Shown here: in pieces, positions 52,249-61,793 of the stretch | Numbering within the stretch: the first letter of the stretch is position 1 | Layout of the letters: each line of letters opens with the position of its first letter | Source: Sulfurospirillum arsenophilum NBRC 109478 | GTDB taxonomy: Bacteria > Campylobacterota > Campylobacteria > Campylobacterales > Sulfurospirillaceae | Reading direction: 5' to 3' | DNA length: 64,000 nucleotides | Assembly (NCBI RefSeq): GCF_000813345.1 | Contig: NZ_BBQF01000004.1 | Coordinates: 224,610 to 288,609 of the forward strand | Program-made: the position numbers and the translations under genes | The notes under the pieces: model-generated | Database searches by the model: none | Told to the model about the DNA's origin: nothing | Seen by the model: only the letters and a program-made list of their open reading frames with translations

Positions 52249-53459
52249 TTTAAAAGTCCTTGTTGATAAGGCGTATCTTCAAGTTTCTCATATTTGCCAA
52301 CATTAACAGGTTTATCACCGTTGGTTGGAGCTGGATCAACAAATTTTGTTTTATCGTAAATTGCACCTGTATATATACCGAAATGCAAATGTTTATCATA
52401 TGTCTCTAGCCCTTTGTCTCCGGAGCCTCCTTCAACCATGATAGGTTGACCTTCTTTAACAATAGTTCCTTTTTTTACCAATAATTCACTTGCATGTAAG
52501 TATTCTGAAGTATAACCTGTATCTGGATGATAGATGCGAATCAAATTTCCGGAAGCGCCTCTATTTTCACTCATTACAACCTCTCCATCACCCGCAGCAA
52601 AAATTATTGCATTTGTAATTTTATTTTCATTTGCGTCCTTATAAGTAATATCAGTCCCATAATGTAATCTTGCTGGTTGACCAGGAAGTTTTCTCATTCC
52701 AAATGGTGATGAAAATACAGCTCTGTCCTTACTCAATTGGCTCCAAATCAAGTTATCCCCCAACTCTTTATTCAACCCAGCAAATTCAGCATTATTGTTT
52801 TGTGTCTGTGGTGATGTACTTATCGAATTTGATCCAGTTGAAAGACTCCCTTGCCCCGTAAAGTAGAGTGCAAAGTCAGCGTAACTTGCGATATTACTTC
52901 CAAAGTTTTGAGAGTAAGCACTTCTTGCATCTCTGTATTCTTTACTTTGATCGAAGTTTGAACCTTTTTGTGCATCTATGGCTCTTTGCGTTTCAGCCCC
53001 TGCTGTTTTTAGAAGATCAGCATTGTTGTTATTGTAAAAATCATTCACGTACGCTTTTCCTGTTTCCAAAGAATAATATCCTTTCACTTGGTATCCATCA
53101 CGTCCTGGTTCTGTTGTTGCTATGAGTACAGTCTCAACAGGTTTATAACCTAATTCTATCATGACTTGTTGTGTTATGCCATTTGTGATTGCTTTTTTTT
53201 GTTCATCCGTGTATGCAGGAGAATTAAGCACTGCCGCTAGGTCTTTATCTTGAGCAATTCTTTCTTTAACGGTTTCATAGGTGATTTCTCTTTTTCTAAG
53301 CTCCGCACCAAATTCAGAAAGACCTACGGTTTGATTACTCACAACTTGGTTGATGGTATCAAGCATCATGCCTGTTTTTACAAAGTCTTGAGCTATAAGC
53401 TTCCACCCATCTTCACTAAGTAGTCTATGATCTAGTACCGCCGTAACCGAAGTACCCAC
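52245..53459 (-). CDS. orphan exoprotein C-terminal module with M23 peptidase toxin domain
   Basis: The displayed GTG start at 53459 is arbitrary; the frame is open from the seam at about 53508. Residues 1-236 copy the main exoprotein up to AEFAGLNKELGDN. The last 168 residues are unique and form an M23/LytM zinc peptidase: HYGTD (His266, Asp270), EYLHASE (His322) and HLHFG (His357, His359), with SPFGMRK and GNLIRIYH. This is a complete active site for cutting peptidoglycan cross-bridges. It has no signal or TPS domain, so it is a spare cassette unless recombined onto the full exoprotein. It is coupled to an exported immunity gene. Confidence 0.82.
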   Translation of the reverse strand: MGTSVTAVLDHRLLSEDGWKLIAQDFVKTGMMLDTINQVVSNQTVGLSEFGAELRKREITYETVKERIAQDKDLAAVLNSPAYTDEQKKAITNGITQQVMIELGYKPVETVLIATTEPGRDGYQVKGYYSLETGKAYVNDFYNNNNADLLKTAGAETQRAIDAQKGSNFDQSKEYRDARSAYSQNFGSNIASYADFALYFTGQGSLSTGSNSISTSPQTQNNNAEFAGLNKELGDNLIWSQLSKDRAVFSSPFGMRKLPGQPARLHYGTDITYKDANENKITNAIIFAAGDGEVVMSENRGASGNLIRIYHPDTGYTSEYLHASELLVKKGTIVKEGQPIMVEGGSGDKGLETYDKHLHFGIYTGAIYDKTKFVDPAPTNGDKPVNVGKYEKLEDTPYQQGLLK

Positions 53460-53504
53460 ACTTCCCGAGTAAAGCTCTTTGTTGACTTTCGTAGTGTCTC
53501 TGTT

Positions 53505-53525
53505 AAGGGGAAACTGTCCCTTTTA
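53505..53525. repeat. seam repeat GGGGAAACTGTCCC between M23 cassette and immunity gene 1
   Basis: GGGGAAACTGTCCCTTTTAT starts exactly where the match to the main exoprotein (L-N-R-D-T-T) ends. Reversed it reads GGGACAGTTTCCCC, sharing GGGACAG with the RAYT-linked repeat. Confidence 0.65.
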
Positions 53526-54137
53526 TTTCCCTTTATTTCTGTTATGCTTTAAAAATTTGGAGAAACAAGCTCTAATAAAATTAAGAATAATGTAAAAAAT
53601 TAAAATTGGCAGAATGAAAAGTAATCCATATCTGATTTTTTTCCACCAAATCGAATCAGTGATGCTACCTTTATTCATTTCCTCAAAAATATTTTCAACA
53701 TAATAAAGACTATATTTAGGAGTAACAACTTCTTGCCAAAAATCATCTCTCGTTTTTGGTTGAATCTTAAAATCGAAAATATTATTTATATCAATATTCT
53801 TATTGAGCGTATTTTCTATACATTTCCAATTAGCTTTTAAATAATAATTTTGATCAGAAGGATACCAATTAATATATCTTTCAGTCATAGTCATAATAGA
53901 CATAAACTGGAAGATATTTGTTTTTTCAATACAATAATTATTTTTAGGCGGCAAATAATTTTTATATTTATATGGGATTACATAATAATTTCCATTTAAT
54001 TGATAAAAAGCTCTATAAAAGGTAATTACTTTAGATTTATCTGGACTCTCATAATAAAAAGTTTGATACAATGGAATACAATTCATTATTATAAATAGTA
54101 TGATCACACCACTCGTCAAATAAATTATTTTTTTCAT
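53523..54137 (-). CDS. two-helix membrane protein, probable immunity protein of the main exoprotein
   Basis: The 204-residue protein has transmembrane helices near residues 4-22 (YLTSGVIILFIIMNCIPLY) and 168-192 (YGLLFILPILIFYIILNFI), with a region of about 145 residues between them that would lie in the periplasm (four cysteines in the first half are possible disulfides). It begins 17 bases after the exoprotein stop with GGAG at the ideal distance. In CDI systems the gene after cdiA encodes immunity to its C-terminal toxin, so this is the likeliest role. A membrane-anchored periplasmic domain suggests an envelope or periplasm-entering toxin. No family is recognised. Confidence 0.65.
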   Translation of the reverse strand: MKKIIYLTSGVIILFIIMNCIPLYQTFYYESPDKSKVITFYRAFYQLNGNYYVIPYKYKNYLPPKNNYCIEKTNIFQFMSIMTMTERYINWYPSDQNYYLKANWKCIENTLNKNIDINNIFDFKIQPKTRDDFWQEVVTPKYSLYYVENIFEEMNKGSITDSIWWKKIRYGLLFILPILIFYIILNFIRACFSKFLKHNRNKGK

Positions 54138-54154
54138 TTAATCTCCATTTTCAT

Positions 54155-57100
54155 TTAATCTTGCAATTTATTAGATATTGCTTGATTTCCTTTTTCCCAA
54201 CCAAGGAATTGTGCAGAAGTTGATTGTCCAATTTCTGTACCATCTCCGAAAGAATTACCATTTTGTTTGGCTTGAAAACGCTCAAAAGCAAATTTTGATA
54301 AACTCCATGGCATTAAGCCATATCCAGCTACATAACCTGCTCCAATGTTTCCAAAGTCCCTTGCACTTGCGTAAACATCTGGGTAAATTTGACTACCTCT
54401 ATATGTATAATCTGCTCTTTCTTGACCTGGTGGATATTTTGTTGCTCCAATATCTTTAAAATTATAATTTTTCCATTCATTCATGTATGATGAGATAGAA
54501 GGAGTATCTGTATAGATTTTATTCTTTAAAAAATCTATTCCTTCTTTTGAGGTAAGATCAATAATTCCTCTTGGTCGCGTAGCACTTGTACCACCTTCAT
54601 CTGCATAATAAAAAGAATCTATGAATAATGATTCACCTATTTTTTCACCTACAAGCTCTCCTTTGTCATTAACAACATAAATTGATTTATCATTATCTTT
54701 CAAGTTGACTTGTACAACTTTATATTTTCCATCAGGTAATTTTTGAACATAAGTGCTATTATCCCCCAACTCCTTATTTAACCCAGCAAACTCAGCATTA
54801 TTGTTTTGTGTCTGAGAAGGTGTACTGATAGAATTGGTTCCTGTTGAAAGACTCCCTTGACCTGTAAAGTACAGTGCAAAGTCAGCGTAGCTTTTGATGT
54901 TTCCTCCAAAGTTTTGAGAGTATTCACTTCTGGCATCTCTGTATTCCTTACTTTGATCGAAGTTTGAACCTTTTTGTGCATCTATAGCTCTTTGGGCTTC
55001 GGTTCCTGCTGTGGTAAGAAGATCAGCATTGGTGTTATTGTAAAAGTCATTGATGTATGCTTTTCCTGTTTCCAAAGAGAAGTATCCTTTCACTTGGTAT
55101 CCATCACGTCCTGGTTCGGTTGTGGCGATGAGTACAGTTTCGATAGGTTTATACCCTAATTCTACCATGACTTCTTTTGTGATACCATTGATGATGGCTT
55201 TTTTCTGATCATCAGTATAGGCAGGAGAGTTTAGCACTGCTGCCAAGTCTTTATCTTGAGCAATTCTTTCTTTGACGGTTTCGTAAGTGATTTCTCTTTT
55301 TCTAAGCTCTGCGCCAAATTCAGAAAGCCCTACGGTTTGATTACCAACAACTTGATTGATGGTATCGAGCATCATGCCTGTTTTTACAAAGTCTTGGGCT
55401 ATGAGCTTCCACCCATCTTCGCTAAGGAATCTATGATCTAGTACGGCTGTAACCGAAGTACCAACACTACCAGAGTAAAGCTCTTTATTGACTTTCGTGG
55501 TATCACGGTTAAGTCTAGTCAGGTCATCGGAGTTTTCAGTGTCACCGACTTGAACGTCACCTTTACCCACTGTGGCTAAGGTTTTAGAACCGCTGTAGCC
55601 CATTTGATTGCTAAGGGATAGGGATGAAGAATTTACTTTTGTGGTTGCTTCTTCCACATTAGTTTGGGCATTGGTTTTCGTTTCAAATCCTATATTGGTT
55701 CCTACATTAAAGCTATTGCTAGAGCTAAATTCCGTATTGCTAGAGTTTGCAAAGGTTAGAGTATCGGTTTTGAGTTTAAGCTTTTCATTATCCTCAAATA
55801 CGCCTTGCTCATTGGTCTCTCCTGCGGCAATGAGCGCCCCTTTGATGTGGGTATTGCCTCCTACTTCTACATTGACATTTTCACCAGTGAGCGAAGTAAG
55901 AACGGTTTGTTTACTTTGGTTTGTACCCGTACTGGCTCCAAAGCTTGCTCCTGTACTGCCTAGTCCATCACCCACTCTAGCACCCACCGTGTTGTTAAGT
56001 TTGTCTTGAGCATTATAATAGTCTTTTTTGTTTTCATAATTTTTTTCATTGGCAGTGTAGTCTTTATCCTTACCCAAAGAGGCACTCACACTGACATTAA
56101 ACCCTTTAGAGTTAGAAGAGCTACTATCTCTTTGAGACTCAACACTGAGGTCTCCTCCGACTTTAACATTTAAGGTATCGTCTGCTCTAACCGTTGCACC
56201 TTTAAAGGAAGCATCATTGGTTGTTGTGATGTTTATGTTATTGGCAAGCAGTTCGGCATTTCTATTGGTCGTGCTATCACTGGTTTGATGTCCTTCGCCA
56301 TAACCTAGTGAGGCACCCATGCCACTGCCTCCACCGTACATGGTCATAGAAAGCGTTCCACTGAGGTCTTTACTGTCTTGTTTAGAGGTTGACGTATCGA
56401 TGGAAGACTTTGTCAATAAATCATGGGTTTGAATGCCTAGGGTGTTCTCAGCTACAACATTAGAGCCACTGATGGTGGTTGTGGTATCAGTTGCTGTGTT
56501 AGTTTTGATGATGATGTCATTACCATAGATGCTTGAAGCTAAACTTTGGGTTTGGAGTGCTTCTCCTACGAGTTGGGAGCCTTTGAGGTCTAGGGCGAGG
56601 CCTACACTAAAGCCCCAAGTCGCTGAACTTGCAGCAGCAGTAGCGGTTTGAGCATAGATAGCAACGGTTTTAGAAGCAAGATCAACCGTTGCCGCAGCGA
56701 TTGCCGCTAAATAGTACTTTTCATTGTCTTTAACATTGTCAATGAGATCATTAAGATCACCAATGTCTTCGAAGTCAATGCCTGCTTCTTTGGCTTTATA
56801 GCGTGCTTTAACATCACTGAGCGTTGACTCTAACTTGCTGACTTCATCTTTATACTTGCTATAGTCCTCTTTCACTTTTTTAAGTTGTTTGGCTGACTCT
56901 GCGGCTGCTTTAACGGCACTTCCTATCTCTGCGTATTCGTTTTGTACGGTGATGCTTATATCTGCGCTGGCATGTTTTTCTTTACTGTTTTCATTGTACG
57001 TGTCGATGGACTCTTTGATGGTCACATCACCTTCTTTGGTAGTAAGGCTAACTGTTTTAGCCGCTTCAAGTTTAGAGCCATCCACCATGATGTCTTTTTT

Positions 57101-60100
57101 AGAATCCATCACGATGTCACCGCTTTTACTGGTAAGCGATGAGCTTTTATGGGTTAGCCTTTCAGTCGATGTGGCTGAGTTGTCATAAGTTGCTTTGGCA
57201 ACGGAGATCTTTATCTTCGTTCCTTGTTGCTCTTGCCCTGGGAGGGGGTTAACAACTTTTTGAATGGACTCTGCCATCTTAACGATATTGCCCAAACTTA
57301 CTTCAGTTTTTTTACTGACACTATTGGTTTTGGTGGTCTCTTCAGCGGAGAGCACTTCGATGGAGCCTGTGTTGGTTGTCGCTTGTATGGTCTTTTCAGC
57401 CTCGAGGTTAGAGCCTATGACTTTGGCACTGCCACTGTCAATGATGATGTTATTGCCACTGTTGATGTTGGAGGATTTGGCTTTTACTTGCGTTTTATCA
57501 TCTTGTTTAAACTCTGATTCATACACAGGTCCTGTTTTAGCAAGACCCAGTGTTGCTAAAGAGGTGAGCATATTGCCCAAATTGAAACTGCTTTTTTTAC
57601 TCCACTGTTCACTTTGACTAAACTCTTGTGCTGCAGCTATAAGCACTTCATTGGCGGCTTGGAGTTGAAGGTCTGAAGCTGCATCGATGTTGGAGCCAAT
57701 GACTTTGATGTCATTGCCTGATTTCATGATGATGTTCAACGCTTCGGTTCTAAGCTGTGCTGCTTTAGCATTTAGGGCGTCTGTTCGGTCCATGGAAGCA
57801 CTTTTACTTAAGCCTCCCCATGAAGACTTGGTGGTAGAGTGCATCTCACCTTCTCTGTACTGTTTAGCAAGAACGTTAATGTCTTGTTTCGCATCGACAA
57901 CGATGTTTTCTTTGGCAATAAGGTTTGCTGCTTCTAATGTGGCACTGCCTGTATCTGCTTTTATGAGGATGTTATTGGCATTAAGCTTACTTTGGATGGC
58001 GTTCTCTTTATATGTGGTGTCTTGTTTGGTTTGTTTACCACCCATGAAGCCTTTTGTTTTAGTTGTTATTTTGGTATCTTGGTAAGTAAGGTCATTGGCG
58101 GCTAAGATGTTTACACCCTCTTTAGCTTCCAATATAATATTTTCGCTTGCACTCATATTGGAAGCGATGACATTGACTTGATTGGCATTGATAGCGATGT
58201 TTTTACCTTCCATTGTAGAGACATTTTGTTTGATGGAATTTCCTCTGTTATAGCCATTTTTTAATTGGAAATCATAATTTTCTTTTGTCTCTAAGGCTTC
58301 GATATTGACCGCACCATTGGTAGATGTAAGAGCGATGTTACCTGTGGCTTGAGTGTTGGTATTGGCAAGGGTGATGTCATCATTTGTTTGCATCACGAGA
58401 TTGCCACCAGAAGTGAACTGTGCAGCTTTACCTTTTTGGGTGGTGGTTTGGTAGCCTTGTCCGTAATTATACGTTTTATCTTGTGTTAGAGCCGTGCTGG
58501 TTATACTTTGTGCAGTTAAGCTCATATCACCACCAGACTGGATGGTACCACTTAGATTTTTAAGCGCTCCACCAGAGGTGAGAGCCATAGTACCGCCTGA
58601 AGTTATAGCACCGTTTTGATTGGTGAGGGTTTTACCTGTGGCGACTTTAAGCGTTCCTTCTGAGGCGATGAGACCCTCATTGAGCAAGGTGTCCTGGATG
58701 ACGAGGTCTATCTCTCCAGCGGCTATTTTTGCGCCATCACTGGTGATGTTATTGGATGCAAGATAGACTTCAGGAACTAAGATAGTTTCTCCATCGATCA
58801 CTTTTTCTACCATCCAAACGATGTTTTTATTAAGACGTGCAATTTGTTCAGGGGAGAGAGAAATACCCATTTTTAAGTTTAGTGTGGACTGCACATTGAT
58901 GGCATTGTCCATCAAACCTTGAAACTGCGCGAGTTCTGAGCCATAACCCTCAAGGTAACGACTGCCACTAAGGCGTATGACACTATTACTCACAAGCTGT
59001 GTCTCATACATCGCATCACCTAAGCGTTTGAGGGTATTTTCTGGACGATAGTCGAGCTTTTTGAGCATATAGTCAGAGCTAATAAACGTGTTGTAATTGG
59101 TAAAAAGAGGATTGGCTTCGATGAGAAACGGATGATTTTTGGTTTTGTTGACTAAGAAAGTTCCGTATTTCCCTTTTGGGAGGGTGATGTTGTCGATGAT
59201 GGTACTGCTATTGGCTGTGTACTTCACGGCTTGTGTTTGTAAGAGGGCATTGTGGGTGTTGGTTTGGTATAAGCCTTCATTGGCGGTTATGATTTTGAAT
59301 TCGCCATTACCTTGTTGCGCTAATGCCGTATTGACTTCAGCACGCAATGTATTGCTTATGCTCTCAAGTCCTGTGGTGATGGGTTCGACACTTACACTTT
59401 GAAGTGCTGTAGTATTTTGGGTTAAAAGGTCATTTAATGCTGTTTGGGCAGTAAGGACATCTGTTTTTTTCGTTTGGGCATCCGCTACGACTGTTAAAGA
59501 GGTATAAAGTGTCTCAAAATCATCCAGTTTCGTTTTTGCTTTTATGTAGTTGTCTTTGAGTGTTGTAATGGTTGTCTCTAAAGTAGAAGTGTCCGCTTTA
59601 GAGTTCAGTGTTTTTATGGTAGAGATAACGGATTCTAGGGATGTAATCGATGTACTATTTTGGATAATAACGTCTTGAATATCGGTTTTAATCGCCGCTA
59701 ATTCTGTTTTATATGTGCCTAAATCATCTAATGTTTTGAGATTGGTAAGTGTGTCCGTTAGTGTTTGTTCTTCAAGAAACAGTTCTGAGGCAGAGTCATT
59801 AGTACTGGTAATCTCTTTTGTTAAAGATTGTAAACTTTTTGAACTACCTTCTAGATTATCAATCGTTGTAAGTTTTGCTTGGATTTGGGGATTACTAGAA
59901 CTACTGATATTATTGAGTGTAACAACATTGCCAGTGATACTTTTTTTGGCTTGAATACCATAGTTTGCTATAGGATTTTTGATCGTTTCAGACTGTGTAA
60001 ATGTACCGCGGTAAGCTGCATAATGACTACAACTTTTCCAAGGTTTTCTCTTACACTTTTTTTCTTCGCGGTATTGGGAGGTAATAATATCCGTTGTTGT

Positions 60101-61765
60101 GACAAGCAAAACACCTATATTATTAACAAGTGTTGCATTAAGGACAATATTGCCATCAGAGGAAATAAGTGAATAAACATTGTTAAGCGTGCCTACGTTA
60201 AGATTTATATCGCCATTGGCAATGATCAGTGCGGGAGCAGAGGGAACATCAACAACTTTTTGGTAGATATTAGTTGTAATGACGTCAAAGTTATTTCCGC
60301 CACCTGAGGTTATTGTCGAAGAAGACGTGGGTTCTTTCATGACAGGTGCATTGGCTGTATTGGTGAGCGTTTGCGCAGTAATGTTGATGTTTTTTTCGGA
60401 TTGAATCAACCCTTCATTGGTTACAGTATTGATTTTATCTTTAGCACTATTGGCAGCGATATTGAGCGTATCATCACTGTAGATTACGCCCTCTTTTTGG
60501 TTGGTAAGCGAATTTTTGACTAAAAGATCCATCGTTTTATTGCTTCGAATTAGACCTGAATTGTCAAGGGTTTGAGCAGTAATGGCTAAATTGTTTTTAG
60601 AATAAATAGCTCCCGTATTGTCGATGCTATTGGCTTTGACATCCACATCATAACCACCTATAAGCCCTTCATTATCAATATTTTGCAAAGCGGTGATACT
60701 ACTTTTTCCTGTTCCAGATAGAGCACTCAATTCACCTTTATTGCTGATATTTTCAACTACTATCGTCATGTCGGAAGCAGCTTCTATAACTTTATCGGTT
60801 GCGATTGAGAGTTTTTTACCTGCATTAAGTTCAATAGTGTTAGCCGTAATATCATTGGTTAAGTTGACATTTGCACTTTGAGATGTCAGCGTTGCTTTTG
60901 TGCCTGCCACTACCTTTGAAGCGACGATACTTCCATCAGAGGTAAGTTCTAAAGAGTTTTGAGCCAAGACTTCAGGGGGAAGATTGACACCGATGCCTTT
61001 GTCGGTACTTTTCAGTGTTATGGTGTTGGCATAAATGCCACCTAGCACGGATGAGTCAATAGAAATACCACTACCACTTTTATTTTGAGAAGTAACCGTA
61101 CCATCAAGAGCAATGTTATTCTCTCCTGTCACGACATGGAGTTCATCTGCGTATAGTTTTGCATTGAGCTGTAGCGCTTTAGCATAGAGATTGACTTTAG
61201 CAATATTATTTCCATTGAAGCCGTCGCCTTCGAAGATGATACTGCCACCACCAACATTGAACCCTTGCACTAAATTACCATCCATTATAGGTGTAGCTGT
61301 CGTTAATGTGGCATTGGGGGTGTTGATAAATCCTCCACCATTGACACTGATACCATTGGGATTGGCGACGATAACATCTGCTGCCACTCCCGCTATTTCG
61401 GTGTAACCTCGAAGCAATGTCTTGCTAGTTCCTGTAACTTCATTGAGTATGAGTTTGGCATTATTTCCTGTTAGATTTGGGTTGTACGAGATGTATCCTG
61501 CGAGCTGCGTATTGGCAATGGTTTTTGAATTGTTAAGAATAAGACCTTGCGGATCAACGTTAAAATTTGAAAATTTATTGTGTGAAAGCCCCTGAGAGTT
61601 GGGTGTGACGATATTGACGATTGGAACACCATTGGGTGCTTTAAGAAGTTCAGCTTGATTACCTTTGGGCGCACCTGTATCTACGGTAAGTTCAGCCGCG
61701 GTAATAGTTTGATTCAACACTAAAAAAATATTGATAATTATAGATACAACTTGTTTGCTTGTCAT
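54155..61765 (-). CDS. two-partner-secretion exoprotein (TpsA/CdiA-like, filamentous-hemagglutinin type)
   Basis: ATG 61765 has AAGGGAA upstream; an ATG 24 bases earlier has no site. The about 2,536-residue precursor has a signal peptide and TPS domain (residues about 25-270: PNGVPIVNIVTPNSQGLSHNKF, ANPNGISVNGGGFINTPNAT), then filamentous beta-helix repeats (ITAQTLTNTAN-type), DxxLxA repeats, the SLGKDKDYTA block, RLNRDTTKVNKELYSGSVGTSVTAVLDHR, and AEFAGLNKELGDN. The unique last 200 residues (NSTYVQKLPDGKYKVV... to GNQAISNKLQD) include DFGNIGAGYVAGYGLMPWSLSKFAFERF and GDGTEIGQSTSAQFLGWEKG, faintly like polymorphic toxin type 44. There is no VENN motif. Confidence 0.9.
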   Translation of the reverse strand: MTSKQVVSIIINIFLVLNQTITAAELTVDTGAPKGNQAELLKAPNGVPIVNIVTPNSQGLSHNKFSNFNVDPQGLILNNSKTIANTQLAGYISYNPNLTGNNAKLILNEVTGTSKTLLRGYTEIAGVAADVIVANPNGISVNGGGFINTPNATLTTATPIMDGNLVQGFNVGGGSIIFEGDGFNGNNIAKVNLYAKALQLNAKLYADELHVVTGENNIALDGTVTSQNKSGSGISIDSSVLGGIYANTITLKSTDKGIGVNLPPEVLAQNSLELTSDGSIVASKVVAGTKATLTSQSANVNLTNDITANTIELNAGKKLSIATDKVIEAASDMTIVVENISNKGELSALSGTGKSSITALQNIDNEGLIGGYDVDVKANSIDNTGAIYSKNNLAITAQTLDNSGLIRSNKTMDLLVKNSLTNQKEGVIYSDDTLNIAANSAKDKINTVTNEGLIQSEKNINITAQTLTNTANAPVMKEPTSSSTITSGGGNNFDVITTNIYQKVVDVPSAPALIIANGDINLNVGTLNNVYSLISSDGNIVLNATLVNNIGVLLVTTTDIITSQYREEKKCKRKPWKSCSHYAAYRGTFTQSETIKNPIANYGIQAKKSITGNVVTLNNISSSSNPQIQAKLTTIDNLEGSSKSLQSLTKEITSTNDSASELFLEEQTLTDTLTNLKTLDDLGTYKTELAAIKTDIQDVIIQNSTSITSLESVISTIKTLNSKADTSTLETTITTLKDNYIKAKTKLDDFETLYTSLTVVADAQTKKTDVLTAQTALNDLLTQNTTALQSVSVEPITTGLESISNTLRAEVNTALAQQGNGEFKIITANEGLYQTNTHNALLQTQAVKYTANSSTIIDNITLPKGKYGTFLVNKTKNHPFLIEANPLFTNYNTFISSDYMLKKLDYRPENTLKRLGDAMYETQLVSNSVIRLSGSRYLEGYGSELAQFQGLMDNAINVQSTLNLKMGISLSPEQIARLNKNIVWMVEKVIDGETILVPEVYLASNNITSDGAKIAAGEIDLVIQDTLLNEGLIASEGTLKVATGKTLTNQNGAITSGGTMALTSGGALKNLSGTIQSGGDMSLTAQSITSTALTQDKTYNYGQGYQTTTQKGKAAQFTSGGNLVMQTNDDITLANTNTQATGNIALTSTNGAVNIEALETKENYDFQLKNGYNRGNSIKQNVSTMEGKNIAINANQVNVIASNMSASENIILEAKEGVNILAANDLTYQDTKITTKTKGFMGGKQTKQDTTYKENAIQSKLNANNILIKADTGSATLEAANLIAKENIVVDAKQDINVLAKQYREGEMHSTTKSSWGGLSKSASMDRTDALNAKAAQLRTEALNIIMKSGNDIKVIGSNIDAASDLQLQAANEVLIAAAQEFSQSEQWSKKSSFNLGNMLTSLATLGLAKTGPVYESEFKQDDKTQVKAKSSNINSGNNIIIDSGSAKVIGSNLEAEKTIQATTNTGSIEVLSAEETTKTNSVSKKTEVSLGNIVKMAESIQKVVNPLPGQEQQGTKIKISVAKATYDNSATSTERLTHKSSSLTSKSGDIVMDSKKDIMVDGSKLEAAKTVSLTTKEGDVTIKESIDTYNENSKEKHASADISITVQNEYAEIGSAVKAAAESAKQLKKVKEDYSKYKDEVSKLESTLSDVKARYKAKEAGIDFEDIGDLNDLIDNVKDNEKYYLAAIAAATVDLASKTVAIYAQTATAAASSATWGFSVGLALDLKGSQLVGEALQTQSLASSIYGNDIIIKTNTATDTTTTISGSNVVAENTLGIQTHDLLTKSSIDTSTSKQDSKDLSGTLSMTMYGGGSGMGASLGYGEGHQTSDSTTNRNAELLANNINITTTNDASFKGATVRADDTLNVKVGGDLSVESQRDSSSSNSKGFNVSVSASLGKDKDYTANEKNYENKKDYYNAQDKLNNTVGARVGDGLGSTGASFGASTGTNQSKQTVLTSLTGENVNVEVGGNTHIKGALIAAGETNEQGVFEDNEKLKLKTDTLTFANSSNTEFSSSNSFNVGTNIGFETKTNAQTNVEEATTKVNSSSLSLSNQMGYSGSKTLATVGKGDVQVGDTENSDDLTRLNRDTTKVNKELYSGSVGTSVTAVLDHRFLSEDGWKLIAQDFVKTGMMLDTINQVVGNQTVGLSEFGAELRKREITYETVKERIAQDKDLAAVLNSPAYTDDQKKAIINGITKEVMVELGYKPIETVLIATTEPGRDGYQVKGYFSLETGKAYINDFYNNTNADLLTTAGTEAQRAIDAQKGSNFDQSKEYRDARSEYSQNFGGNIKSYADFALYFTGQGSLSTGTNSISTPSQTQNNNAEFAGLNKELGDNSTYVQKLPDGKYKVVQVNLKDNDKSIYVVNDKGELVGEKIGESLFIDSFYYADEGGTSATRPRGIIDLTSKEGIDFLKNKIYTDTPSISSYMNEWKNYNFKDIGATKYPPGQERADYTYRGSQIYPDVYASARDFGNIGAGYVAGYGLMPWSLSKFAFERFQAKQNGNSFGDGTEIGQSTSAQFLGWEKGNQAISNKLQD

Positions 61766-61793
61766 AAGTTCCCTTTTAGAATATGGCATTTAA

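Noticed and set aside
55608..60881. Many long plus-strand frames opposite the exoprotein gene
   Set aside because: They are antisense shadows produced by the repetitive Ser/Thr/Asn-rich coding sequence, without ribosome sites.
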